DNA from: Diphasiastrum complanatum
Lineage: Eukaryota > Streptophyta > Lycopodiopsida > Lycopodiales > Lycopodiaceae
Assembly: GCA_029204225.1 (NCBI GenBank)
Contig: CM055094.1
Location: 12,127,742-12,191,741 of the forward strand
Reading direction: 5' to 3'
Length of the DNA stretch: 64,000 nucleotides
Shown here piece after piece: positions 46,122-57,404 of the stretch (position 1 is the stretch's first letter; every line of letters begins with the position of its first letter). The translations under genes were made by a program, and so were the position numbers. Below the pieces are notes generated by a model. It worked only from the letters and a program-made list of their open reading frames with translations. It searched no databases and was not told the origin of the DNA.

Positions 46122-46371
46122 TAGTACCCCGTGGTACCGCTGGTATGGTACCGCCGGTACCATAACAGTGGTACCGCCGGTACGGTACCGCCCTGGGATT
46201 TGTGGTACCAGGGCGGTACCATAATATAAAAAAAAAAAAAAATCCCGTGTTATTTTCGCAAAATATATATATATATATATTTTTTTGGTACCGCCGACCG
46301 ATATGGTATCGCGGTACCATATATGGTCCCGCGGTACCGGGACCGCGGGACCTGGTACCGCGGGACCTATG
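46120..46371. mobile_element. MITE derived from the A/B hAT-like family
   Basis: A 252-bp unit begins CATAGTACCCC and ends GGGACCTATG, terminal inverted repeats identical in type to those of elements A and B. The first 105 bp are about 94% identical by eye to the left end of A (46400-46505), and the right end resembles the right end of A. The interior is just an A-run and TA-rich DNA, with no coding capacity. It sits in TA repeats. It is a deletion derivative that would depend on a family transposase. Confidence 0.85.
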
Positions 46372-46619
46372 ATATATATATATATATATATATATATATC
46401 ATAGTACCCTCTGGTACCGCTGGTATGGTACCGCCGGTACCATATCAGTGGTACCGCCGATACGGTACCGCCCTGGGATCCGCGGTACCAGGGCGGTACC
46501 ATTTTAATATTTTTTTTTATTTTTTAATATATTTTTAGTAATTTTTTTTTGCATATTAACTACCAAAAAAGGACAAAAAAAAGTAAAAAAAGGGGGTTTT
46601 GGGTGTAAAAAAAGAGGGT

Positions 46620-47049
46620 ACAGTACATGATGCAGGGGACTGTTGCAATGGCACATGGGCACTGCGAGTGAGCAGACTGAGGGGCCAATGGGAGACCAAC
46701 ACAGGGGGGTAGCATCACATGGGGGCAAGTACAGAGGCACATGGGCATTGTGGGTGAGCAGACCATGGGCCCAATGGGAGACCAACACAGGGGGGAGCAT
46801 CACATGGGGGCAAGTACGGAGGCACATGGAGGGATGATGGGGATCCACATGGCCGATCAGGCTGTGGGGATAAATAGGCACTCACAATGCCATTGTGGTC
46901 GGCATTTTCAGAGGCTGTGAGAGGGCTAGTGATAGACAGTGAGAGAGCAAGCGAGAGCCGGTGACAGGCTGTGAGAGGCTGTTTGAGAGCCAGGGTGCTG
47001 TGAGAGGGTGTTCAAGGATCAGGGTGCTGTGAGGAGAAGGTCGATCGAG
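46620..47049 (+). promoter_or_regulatory. Promoter module of accessory gene, element A
   Basis: Two 86-bp tandem units begin GCACATGGGC at 46651 and 46737, each with GGGCCAATGGGAGACCAACA or a near copy. The TATA-like ATAAATAGGCACTCAC is at 46870-46885, and a leader follows with CTGTGAGAGG repeats (46910-47040). The layout matches elements B and C. Confidence 0.6.
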
Positions 47050-47414
47050 ATGGCTGAGCGCATACCACCGAAGCCCGAGGGCGAAGCCAGGAGAAGCTTG
47101 AGGAAGATATCCGAAGGCACAACGAGAGGCATCGGAAGCAAGAGGCAGATATCCGAGAGATGCTGCGACAGACTCGACAGAGAAATCCGGAACCGGAGCC
47201 ACCCGCCCCCGCTGTGGATCCTGTCCCCGCTGTCGAGCTGGATCTGGATGAGCAGATCGAAATGAATTTCACACGACGGCAGCTCATCATGGTCAGGGAA
47301 AGGGCGGCCAAACGTCGGGCTAACCAGGAGGCAGCTCGGGCTAACCGGGAGGCAGAGCAAGAGCGACAAAACAATGCACCAGACGAGGGCGAGGAGTCGG
47401 TGGAGGATCAGTGA
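47050..47414 (+). pseudogene. Accessory gene of element A, frameshifted
   Basis: It starts MAERIPPKPEGEAR and then loses frame through a 1-bp deletion at about 47090 (AGGAGAAGC where C has AGGAGGAAGC). The correct frame resumes and is open from before 47160 to TGA at 47412: RQRNPEPEPPAPAV, VELDLDEQIEMNFTRRQL, RERAAKRRANQEAAR, DEGEESVEDQ. An additional VDPVPA repeat lies in the proline linker. No known domain. The single deletion is the only lesion seen. Confidence 0.7.
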
Positions 47415-47937
47415 GGGATGTTTAGAATAGATGAGGTCCACCCGTATGTGGCGGACTGTTGCTATGTAGTTTTCGGCAGTTTATGGTGCAGCAAATAACT
47501 AGATGGCTGCTTAAAAAAATGACAGTATATGTGATGTTATCCTGATACAACGGTTGAATATATACATAGTTGTTTTTTGTGCAACGCGAGCCTGGTCATG
47601 TAAGATGCAATGTCTGTAATTTTTTTAAATGCAGATGTATTACATGTGTTTATGAAATGTCGTTTGGGGTGTAGGGGTGATTGCTGTGCTCATGATGTAG
47701 GTGCATATATGTGAAGCTAGCATTCACTTCAAACGAAATTAAATGAAAATAGGATTCACACATGCACATAGAATTCTTCAACATAAAATAAAGCATCACA
47801 TGTACAGAGCGACATACGCACAATGTGCAGCAAATAATGTAGGCCAAACACTGTATATAATGTGAAAAATCATCTGAGTACAATGGTAGACCGTCTGCTA
47901 GAGACAAACTACTGAAACTAAAACAACAGAGCCACAA

Positions 47938-50900
47938 TCAATGCTCTGGCTCTGACTCAGACGAATGCTCTGGAGACAACTCAGGGCCCCGAGCTGACTC
48001 TCGCAGCCGATATCTCTGCCTGTCTGGAACTGGCATGGGCTGTGTATCCGAGGGGGAAGACTCGTCATCCTCATCCTCCCAATCAGCCTCCGCATCAGCC
48101 CCCAAGCAGGCCAAACCAACAACACCTGCTCCAACTGGCTGTGATACTGCACCTCTACCTGTACCTGGAGCCCTGCGTGGTCGTCCTCTCCTCCCTGGCA
48201 GTTTCTGTGCCTTGCCTTTCTTGTTCGGTGCACCCTTGGGCCTGCCTGGTCTCTTGCGGACAAGAGGAGCTGTCAATGCCTCGTCACCCCCATGCAAATC
48301 ACCTGGCTGGCTAGGCTGGGCCCAAGCTGAGGCCGGCTGGGATAGGGAAGCAAAAGAGGGAACTCCCTGTGCAACTGAGCGAGGAGGATGAGCTCGTGGA
48401 GTGTGTGCCCGTGGGGCTGCTGCAGGTGGAGGAACTGGCTGTGCAGGAGGCGAGTACAGTGGCGATATGTACTGAAAGGGGCGCTGTGGTGGCCGGTACT
48501 GGTACATCCTGGGTGCTGCCAAAGGAGGAGGATGTGACGTGGGTGCTGCCACTGGAGGAGCCACTGTGGATGTGGGCGCTGCAAGAGAAAACCTGGGCAC
48601 AGATGGTGGCCTGCCATGGAGACCTGGTGCTGCAGAAGTGGACGGCGATGGAGGGGCTGCAGGCCTAAATGGCATCGGTGGCACTGGAGGAGCTGTGCGA
48701 CGCACATACACCCTCTGAGGAGCTGGAGGAACTGTAGGCACCTCATGCGGCTGCTCTGGCTGGGACTCTGTGTGTGGCATGCTGGCAAGAGATGATGGGG
48801 GCGCCCTGACACTCGGCATCTGCTGGGCCTCTGAATCCAATGTGGCAACCAAGTCGGCCAGCTGGGCATCCGAATACAAATGCTCTGGGCTCTGGGACTC
48901 ATCCTGTGCACCAGCCTGTAAATCATCCTGTGCACCAACCTCTGAATCATCCTGTGCACCAACCCCTGAATCAACCCAAGCCTCATCCTGTGCCTCATCA
49001 TGTGCACCCTGTAGACCCTGCATGGCCTCCCAATCTGTGCAATGAAAGTCATCAGGTGCCTCCTCTGGTGTGCTGTCGTAGTAACAGCCATGACTCTGTG
49101 CTGCACGCATCCAAACATCTGCGGGACCGGCATCTAAACCACTCCGCCCTCTATCAAGAGCCTCCTCCATCATGTTGACATAGGTAGGTATGCCACTGCC
49201 CCCCCCCATGTGCCCTGCCTGTCTGCCGGTATAACATGTGCCATGTGTCCCACCTCTGCCACGTGATGCACCTGTGACCCCTGCCCGTGGCATGTGCCCT
49301 GCACCTGTATAATCTGCCTCATCCCTCTCTGGTCTGGCAAACACAACCTGAATGGGCTCATCCTCATCATGCTCATCCTCTGACACTGGCTCATCTGCCT
49401 CATACAATGGGGGCTCTCTGTGCTCAAGCCCAAGCTCTCTCTCTCTCATCTCGGCAAGCTCCCTCTCTCTCTCTGCCATCAACTGTGTGCCCAGGTCATC
49501 TGCAGGCATGGGATGGGTGCTGTCCGTAGGCAAGTCAACCTGGCGCTCCAAATCGGATATCTTCGTCTGCAAGGTTTAAAATTGGCATGTCAGAGAAACA
49601 ACTCTATCAAGAAATGAAACCAACATACCAGGAGTCAACCAACATGCTATGAAAGGTTAGCTTATCACCTGCAATGCGCTCGTAATGGTCGGAAGCCTCC
49701 TGGCGAGACGTGCGTTGGTGCTACAGAACACCAACCGCTCCAACTGACTCACTGACAAGCGGTTCCTTCTCCTCGTGTGAATCAGTGCCCATGTGCTCCA
49801 ATTACGCTCACACACGGAGGCAGCACAGTCTTGTGGTGCGTGCATTGAAATACTTCAGCACATTGTGGCAGAGGTGAAACTTCAACGAAACACAACAATG
49901 GAGGATAAAGTGAGATGCATACCTGAGAAAGGACACGCAGTGCAAGACGCTGTATAGATGGGTATGTGCTACCGAACATGGTCCACCAGGTAATGGGTAG
50001 CTGCCTCCTCTCTGGGTCTTGGGCAGCCGGGTGGCCGAATGTGCCCATGCCGAAACGAAATGCAGCGAGCTCCTCCATGAGCCTGATAGGATCCAAACCT
50101 ATGTGTGGACCCACCCAGTGAATGTACTGAAGCCAATCGGCCTCGAGCTCTCTGTCTGCGATCTGTGTCGGAGAGAGGAAGAGGGGATGCAGCATGTGTG
50201 CAACGCTGTGGATACTCCTGTGGAAGTAGTTCCACCGCGTCTCCCATATGAACTTCAGCTCTGTCATCCTGCAGGTGAGGGGCATGTGGTTTAGGGCATT
50301 ACGAAAAAGCTTAACACTGACAGAAAAACAAACTAGCAAGTACTAAAAAGATAAAGGTCAATTGCACCACTGTACCGCTTACCTCTCTAGCTGCAAGATG
50401 GGTAGCTGCAGGAACTGTCCAATCCGGTCCATGAGCTCATACACCAGTCCAAGTGTCGACCCCTCGCTGTCAGCCATGCGGAGCACAATGTAGAGTGGTC
50501 GAAGCAGTCCTGACAATGTCTGTGCATCCCTCCAGAACTGGTCTCCCCTCACCATGGAAGAAAAGTGCTCCCCATCCTCAGTGTGCGGAAATGTACTGGC
50601 ACCCCAAAGATCACTGGCAACCATCTGTAGAAGCTGGGCCCTGCACCTGATCAAACGGTCGATGACCACCAAGTCGAATGCAAAGCGCGTGGGGGCTGGC
50701 TTACGGAGGTCCAGATGGCTGAACACCCGGAACATGGCAAGAACACGCCTCTTTCTGGTGACAAAAGTCACCAGGAAGAGGGCCTCCCGGACGATGGCTC
50801 TAACCCAGGGAAGTGCTCCAATGTCCCCCATCAAAAGGTCTATGCCGTGGGCTGCACAGGGGGTATGAACAATATGAGGGAACTCGGCCTCTAGCAGTAC

Positions 50901-51666
50901 ACCCATCTGAATGCAGTTCGTGGCATTGTCCGTCACCACCGTGACGACATGCTGTGGGCCTATGGCTAGGATGGGAGACCTGATGACATCAAACATGAAC
51001 TCTGCAGATATGACTCTCCCCCCCCTGCTGCAATCCACTGCCCTCAAAAACTGTGTGCCCATGCAGCTGGAGACCAGTATGTTGAGGATCGGCCTCCTCC
51101 TGACATCAGTCCAGCCATCGAACATGATGCTGCAACCGTAAGTGGCCCAGTGGCGACGCAGAGGCTCCATCTCTCTAGACAAGGACTCGACCCTATCCCT
51201 CAGCATGTGTGTGCGGACAACCTCTGAACTAGGGACTCTCCAGCTAGGGCTGACAGACTGTGCAAGGCGGAAGGCCCTTCTGAAGGGCTCAGAGTCGGTG
51301 ATGGCAAAGGGCAGGTTCAGCTCGTAAACCAGACTGGCCACGGCCTGTGTGGCCTCTCTGTCCATGTGCGGCTGATGCGCGCCGCGAATGGTCTGCTGCA
51401 CGAGGGCTCTCCCTGGTGGACGACGGGTGGTGGACCTCCAGCACGGTGCACCAACCGTGACGGGAATGGACGATGACGCGACAGGCTGGGCGCTGGTGGA
51501 TGCATCGGCTGTAGATGTGGAATGGGGAGAGTGGGATGCACTGGCAGGGATGGGTGCAGCAGCATAGGTGGGGTGCACTGGTGGAGGGGCAACATCTGGC
51601 ATGGGGTACGAAAACTGCTGGCTGAGGAGGTCATCCGGATGGGAAGGGAAGGAAGAAGGGATCTCG
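47938..51666 (-). pseudogene. hAT-like transposase of element A, 5' truncated
   Basis: Four exons by comparison with B: 50383-51666 (5' truncated), 49923-50268, 49669-49830 and 47938-49566. Exon 1 retains the core, with DGWTDVRRRPILNILVSS and VTDNATNCIQMG carrying catalytic aspartates. Exon 2 holds ITWWTMFGSTYPSIQRL and exon 3 VCERNWSTWALIHTRRRNRL, with the catalytic/dimerisation glutamate. Exon 4 (543 codons) is an acidic and proline-rich tail with two AT-hook-like blocks (KRPGRPKG and RRGRPRRAP). The BED finger and about 200 residues are missing. The exon 3 acceptor reads CACAAG where B has CACAGG, which would shift splicing by one base. The frames of exons 1, 2 and 4 are otherwise open. 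Confidence 0.8.
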
Positions 51667-51714
51667 CGGGTAGGTTTAGGTAAAAAAAAATAAAAAAAAA
51701 TATTAAATAATAAA

Positions 51715-51925
51715 TATATTATTATATTGTGGTACCGCGGTACCAGTATGGTCCCGCGGTATCGGGATCCGCGGTACCCAGTTTCGCGGGACCTATGATA
51801 TATATATATATATGTATATATATATCATAGATCCAGCGGTACCAGCATCCGCGGATCCCGGTACCGCGGATCCAGTGTGGGACCGCGGATCCATACTGAT
51901 CCGCGGTACCACAATATTTAATATA
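51715..51925. repeat. Facing terminal palindrome arrays of A and B
   Basis: From 51725 to 51797 (A) and 51826 to 51915 (B), GGTACC, GGATCC, CCGCGG and GGGACC words overlap nearly without gaps, so each terminus could fold into several hairpins. The TA tract between them is interrupted once by G. Confidence 0.85.
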
Positions 51926-51929
51926 TTAC

Positions 51930-52182
51930 TGTATTTTTTTTTAACCTAATCCCCCCCCCCTCGCTTCATCTCTCTCCCTGCCCGTCGCCCTACTGTCCGC
52001 GCCCTCCCTGCTGTCCGCCCATCGCCCTACTGTCCGCGCCCTCCCGGCTGTCTTCACATTGCACTGATCGCGTCCTCCCCTGCTATTGCTATTTCGGCCT
52101 TTATTGTGATTTTTTCAAGCCTTCCGACTCCTATCGCACCCACAGAGATCTCTGCCTTCTTTCCCCAGTCCTTTCTACAGAG
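51930..52182 (+). promoter_or_regulatory. Upstream region of the element B transposase
   Basis: A C-run, then pyrimidine-rich DNA with three copies of CTGTCCGC(C/G)C-like words (GCCCTACTGTCCGCGCCCTCCC at 51986-52040 in two near-identical copies). It leads to the ATG at 52183. No TATA box is evident. Element A lacks this region. Confidence 0.4.
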
Positions 52183-55100
52183 ATGGTGCATTCCAACCTT
52201 GCCGATCTGTGGGACGAGGTGGACATTGTCAGGCGGGTTCCCGACAAGTCTAACAAGTCCGGTGCAAGGATAGTGCGCTGTCGATATTGCCTGACAGAGT
52301 TCGTTGCCACCCTCACTCGCCTTAAAGGTCACCTACTCGGCGCACGCGCGAGAGATGGTGGCACACTGAATGCTGCCCCCTGTGCCAGCATGTCCGTTCC
52401 CGTCAGGCAGCGACTTTTGGATACCTACGGGCCACGTCTTGTGGCGGGGGAGAACACCATTTCGGAGGGTGTTCTTCGGTTTTGCACCGCTCCTTACGTG
52501 GTTGACCCCGAGTTGCTGCCTGCTTGGCTGGCACGCACGAGGAGAGGGAGTGCATCCTCGTCCAGTCCCTTTGCCCCTCGTCCCTCTCAGACAGTTCCGC
52601 CTCACGAACCCCCATCTGCACCCATTCCGGTGGATCCTGTCCCATCGCGTCCGCCAGTTGCCACTGTGGTTCCACCACCACCTACTGTTGCTCGCACTCC
52701 CCCAGTTTACGACTTTCTCATGGACTCTCCGCCTCCCGAACAGGAGCAGGCCCCAGATGCCAGTGACGAGGCCTTCCAGGATGTTGAGGAGATTCCTTCC
52801 TCCCTCCCTTCACATCCGGATGACCACCCTACCCAGCAGTTTTCGTATCCCATGCCAGATGTCCACCCGCCACCAGTGTACCCCACTTACGCTGCTGCAC
52901 CCATCCCGGCCAGTGCATCCCACTCTCCCCATTCCACGTCTACAGCTGATGCATCCACTAGTGCCCAGGCTGTCGCGTCATCATCCATTCCCGTCACGTT
53001 TGGTGCACCGTGCTGGAGGTCCGCTACCCGTCGCCCAACTGGGAGAGTTCTTAGGCAGCAGAGCATTCGCGGCGCGCATCAGCCGCACATGGATAGAGAG
53101 GCCACACAGGCCGTGGCCAGCCTGATTTATGAGCTGAACCTTCCATTTGCCATCACCGACTCCGAGCCCTTCAGAAGGGCCTTCCGCCTTGCACAACCTG
53201 TCAGCCCTAGCTGGAGAGTCCCTAGTTCAGAGGTTGTCCGCACACACATGCTGAGGGATAGGGTCGAGTCACTGTCTAGAGAGATGGAGCCTCTACGTCG
53301 CCACTGGGCCACTTACGGCTGCAGCATCATGTCCGATGGCTGGACTGATGTCAGGAGGAGGCCGATCCTCAACATACTGGTCTCCAGCTGCATGGGCACA
53401 TAGTTTTTGAGGGCAGTGGATTGCAGCAGGGGGGGGGAGAGTCATATCTGCAGAGTTCATGTTTGATGTCATCAGGTCTTCCATCCTGTCCATAGGCCCA
53501 CAACATGTCGTCACAGTGGTGACGGACAATGCCACGAACTGCATTCAGATGGGTGTATTGCTAGAGGCCGAGTTCCCTCACATTGTTCATACCCCCTGTG
53601 CCGTGCACGGCATAGACCTTCTGATGGGGGACATAGGTGCACTTCCCTGGGTTAGAGCCATCGTCCGTGAGGCCCTCTTCCTGGTGACTTTTGTCACGAG
53701 GAAGAGGCGTGTTCTTGCCATGTTCCGGGTGTTCAGCCATCTAGACCTCCGTAAGCCAGCCCCCACACGCTTTGCATTCGACTTGGTGGTCATCGACCGT
53801 CTGATCAGGTGCAGGGCGCAGCTTCTACAGATGGTTGCCAGTGATCTTTGGTGTGCCAGTACTTTTCCGCGCACTGAGGATGGGGAGCACTTTTCTTCCA
53901 CGGTGAGGGGAGACCAGTTTTGGAGGGATGCACAAACATTGTCAGGACTGCTTCGACCACTTTACATTGTGCTCCGCATGGCTGACAGCGAGGGGTCGAC
54001 ACTTGGACTGGTATATGAGCTCATGGACCGGATTGGACAGTTCTTGCAGTTGCCCATCTTGCAGCCAGAGAGGTAAGCGGTACAGTGTTGTAATTGTTCT
54101 TTATCTTTTCAGTGTTTGCTAGTTTGTTTTTCTGTCGATGTTACGTTTTTTCGTAATGCCCTAAACCACATGCCTCTCACCTGCAGGATGACAGAGCTGA
54201 AGTTCATTTGGGAGACGCGGTGGAACTACTTCCACAGGAGTATCCACAGCGTTGCACACATGCTGCATCCCCTCTTCCTCTCTCCGACACAGATCGCAGA
54301 CAGGGAGCTCGAGGCCGATTGGCTTCAGTACATTCACTGGGTGGGTCCACACATAGGTTTGGATCCTATCAGGCTCATGGAGGAGCTCGCTGCATTTCGT
54401 TTCGGCATGGGCACATTCGGCCACCCGGCTGCTCAGGATCCAGAGAGGAGGCAGCTACCCATTACCTGGTGGACCATGTTCGGTAGCACATACCCATCTA
54501 TACAACGTCTTGCACTGCGTGTCTTTTCTCAGGTATGCATCTCATTTTATCCTCCATTGTTGTGTTTCGTTGAAGTTTCACCTCTGCCACAATGTGCTGA
54601 AGTATTTCAATGCACGCACCACAGGATTGTGCTGCCTCCGTGTGTGAGCGTAATTGGAGCACATGGGCACTCATTCACACGAGGAGAAGAAACCGGTTGT
54701 CAGTGAGTCAGTTGGAGCGGTCGGTGTTCTGTAGCACCAACGCACGTCTCGCCAGGAGACTTCCGACCATTACGAGCGCATTGCAGGTGATAAGCTAACC
54801 TTTCATAGCATGTTGGTTGACTCCTGGTATGTTGGTTTCATTTCTTGATAGAGTTGTTTCTCTGACATGCCAATTTTAAACCTTGCAGACGAAGATATCC
54901 GATTTGGAGCGCCAGGTTGACTTGCCTACGGACAGCACCCATCCCATGCCTGCAGATGACCTGGGCACACAGTTGATGGCAGAGAGAGAGAGGGAGCTTG
55001 CCGAGATGAGAGAGAGAGAGCTTGGGCTTGAGCACAGAGAGCCCCCATTGTACGAGGCAGATGAGCCAGTGTCAGAGGATGATCAGGATGAGGATGAGCC

Positions 55101-56532
55101 TATTCGGGTTGTGTTCGCCAGATCAGAGCGGGATGAGGCATATGATACAGGTGTTGGGCACACGCCTAGAGCAGGGGTCATAGGTGCATCACGTGGTAGA
55201 GGTGGGACACATGCCACAGATTATACCGGGAGACGGGCAGGGCACACAGGGGGGGCCAGTGGCATACCTTCTTATGTTGATATGATGGAGGAGGCTCTTG
55301 ATAGGGGGCAGACTGATTTAGCTTTACCTTCCGCAGCTGCTTGGATGCGTGCATCACAGAGCCATAGGCATTTCTATGACAGCACACCAGAGGAGTCACC
55401 AGATGACTTTGATTGTACCAATTGGGAGGCCATGCCGGGTCCGCATGGTGCACAGGATGAGGCACGGGATGTTCCCGAGGATGGTGCTCATGATGAGTCC
55501 CAGAGCCCAGACCATTTGTATTCAGATGCCCAGCTGGACGACTTGATTGCAGACTTGGATTCAGAGGCCCAGCAGATGCCGAGCGTCAGGGCACCCCCAT
55601 CCTCTCTAGCTAGTATGCCCTACACAGAGTCTCAGCCAGAGCAGCTACACGAGGTGCCTGCAGTTCCTCTAGTTCCTCAGAGGGTGTATGTGTGCCGCAC
55701 AGCACCTCCAGTGCCACCGATACCGTTGAGGCCTGCAGCCCCTTCATCGCCATCCACTTTTGCAGCAGCAGGTCTCCATGGCAGGCCACCATCTGTGCCC
55801 AGATCTTCTCTTGCAGCACCCACATCTACAGACGCTCCTCCAGTGGCAGCACCCACGGCACATCCTCCTCCATTGGCAGCACCCACGGCACCGGCTCCTC
55901 CTTTGGCAGCACCCATAACACATCCTCCTCCTTTGGCAGCACCCAGGATGTACCAGTACCGTCCACCAAAGCGCCCCTTTCAGTACTTATCGCCGCTGTA
56001 TTTGCCTCCTACAGGGACGGCCCCTCCACATCTAGTTCCTCCACCAGTAGCAGGCCCACGGGCACACACTCCTCGGACCTATCCTCCACTATCAGCTGCA
56101 CAGGGACACCCATCTTTGGCTACTCTATCCCAGCCGGCCGCAGCTTGGGCTCAGCCTAGTCAGCCAGGTGATCTGCATGGGGGTGATGAGGCATTGACGG
56201 CTCCCCTCGTCCGCAAGAGGCCAGGAAGGCCCAAGGGTGCACCGAACAAGAAAGGCAGGGCACAGAAACTGCCAGGGAAGAGAGGACGACCCCGCAGGGC
56301 TCCAGTTGCTGGTAGAGGTGCTGTATTATAGCCAGCTGCAGCAGGTGTTGTTGGTTTAGCCTACTTGGGGGCTGATGCGGAGGCAGATTGGGAAGATGAG
56401 GATGACGACTCTTTCCCCTTGGATACACAGCCCATGCCAGTACCAGACAGACATAGATATCAGTTGCGAGAGTCAGCTCGGGGCCCTGAGTTGTCTCCGG
56501 AGCATTCATCTGAGTTTGAGGCAGAGCATTGA
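52183..56532 (+). pseudogene. hAT-like transposase of element B, BED finger to AT-hook tail
   Basis: Exons 52183-54072, 54187-54532, 54625-54786 and 54889-56532 have GT-AG borders at the same places as in A. The N-terminus is a BED zinc finger (Cys33, Cys36, His50, Cys67). A proline/serine-rich spacer of some 200 residues, the hAT core (DGWTDV, VTDNATN), the dimerisation motif (CERNWSTWALIHTRRRNRL) and the acidic/proline tail with AT-hook-like RPGRPKG and RGRPRRAP follow. Full length would be near 1,350 residues, far above typical hAT transposases (600-800). Three lesions disable it: TAG at 53401 (CAG in A), one extra G in a G-run at about 53429-53437 (nine versus eight in A), and TAG at 56329 (CAG in A). 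The tail has two more LAAPT-PPP repeats than A (about 55850-55945). Confidence 0.85.
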
Positions 56533-57031
56533 TTGTAGCTCCGTCATTTTATTTTTAGCAGTTTGATATCATGTTCCATGTTTGGCGGCCAGATGGTCGA
56601 ACACTGTATTCAGACCAATTTTCATATTATATTTGGTGTTGGACGTATTCTATTCATTGCACAAGGTGTATTTGTCAATTTGTAATTGTGATGCTCTACT
56701 TGCAGTTTTACTTCAAATGGTGTGTGCGTGTTTTCAATTAGTTTTCAGTACAGAGTTTGAGAGCATATGCAGAACACAGAAATACAACCCCCCTGATAGC
56801 ATTTCATAATCACATACATCAGATTGCAATACACAAGGCACGCATTGCACAAAAAACACACCGTACATTAATTCAACAGATGTATCAAAACTACAATACG
56901 TATTCTCGCCGCATACGGCTGGGGCTGTTCTTTACACCATGCCAGACACTAAATACTGCCTCATCTACTGATGAACATTAAATAACAACAGTCACCCACA
57001 TACGGCTAGACCCCATCTATGCTAAACATTT
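56533..57031. other. Convergent 3' region of the two element B genes
   Basis: No further gene. 56760-56900 is the 3' region shared with element C. The two stop codons are about 500 bp apart, so transcripts probably overlap only if they read through. Confidence 0.5.
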
Positions 57032-57376
57032 CTACGGATCCTCCACAGACTCCTCGCCCTCGTCAGGTGTATTGTTCTGTCGCTCTCGCTCTGCCTCCCG
57101 GTTAGCCCGAGCTGCCTCCTGGTCAGCCCGACGGCGGGCAGCCCTTTCCCTGACCATGATGAGCTGTCGTCGTGTGAAGTTCATTCCGATCTGCTCATCC
57201 AAATCCAGCTCGATAGCGGGGGCGGGGGCCACAGCGGGGGCGGGGATCTGCAGCTCTGGGTGTCTCTGCCGAGTCTCTCGCAGCATCTCTGCAATGTCTG
57301 CTTCTTGCTTCCGATGCCTTTCGTTGTGCCTTCGGACATCTTCCTCGAGCTTCCTCCTGGCTTTGCCCTCCGCCAT
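57032..57376 (-). CDS. Accessory gene of element B, intact charged 114-residue protein
   Basis: The only undamaged copy of the small gene: ATG at 57376, TAG at 57032-57034. It reads MAEGKARRKLEEDVRRHNER, then a proline/alanine linker (APAVAPAPAIELDLDEQIG), MNFTRRQLIMVRERAARRR and an acidic end (DEGEESVEDP). Compared with A and C, about 20 bp are missing after codon 3, but the frame is kept. Arg and Glu dominate and helix is expected throughout; the RERAARRRADQEAAR stretch could bind nucleic acid or form a coiled coil. I know no matching family. Converging with the transposase and preserved in three elements, it may be a transposition cofactor or regulator, which is inference. Confidence 0.7.
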   Translation of the reverse strand: MAEGKARRKLEEDVRRHNERHRKQEADIAEMLRETRQRHPELQIPAPAVAPAPAIELDLDEQIGMNFTRRQLIMVRERAARRRADQEAARANREAERERQNNTPDEGEESVEDP

Positions 57377-57404
57377 CTCACGACACCCTGTTGCTCGAAA
57401 TGAC

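Larger units (their letters stand above)
46400..51797 (-). mobile_element. hAT-like element 'A' (5.4 kb)
   Basis: The left end CATAGTACCCTC and right end GGGACCTATG are inverted, both followed inward by arrays of GGTACC palindromes. Inside are the accessory gene (47050-47414, plus) and the transposase (51666 to 47938, minus), converging. Relative to element B it lacks about 600 bp at the transposase 5' end, including the BED finger. TA repeats flank it on both sides, so the exact 8-bp duplication expected of hAT insertions cannot be separated from the tract. Confidence 0.85.

Noticed and set aside
46120-46371. Tandem duplication of the element A left end
   Set aside because: It has its own inverted right end and its own TA flanks, so a MITE explains it better.
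48035-49178. Plus-strand frames of 80-118 codons and the alternative 286-codon minus frame
   Set aside because: They are shadows of the transposase tail exon of element A; high GC and repeats keep other frames open.
52370-53125. 251-codon alternative plus frame in element B
   Set aside because: It overlaps the BED-to-core exon in another frame and has no recognisable domain.
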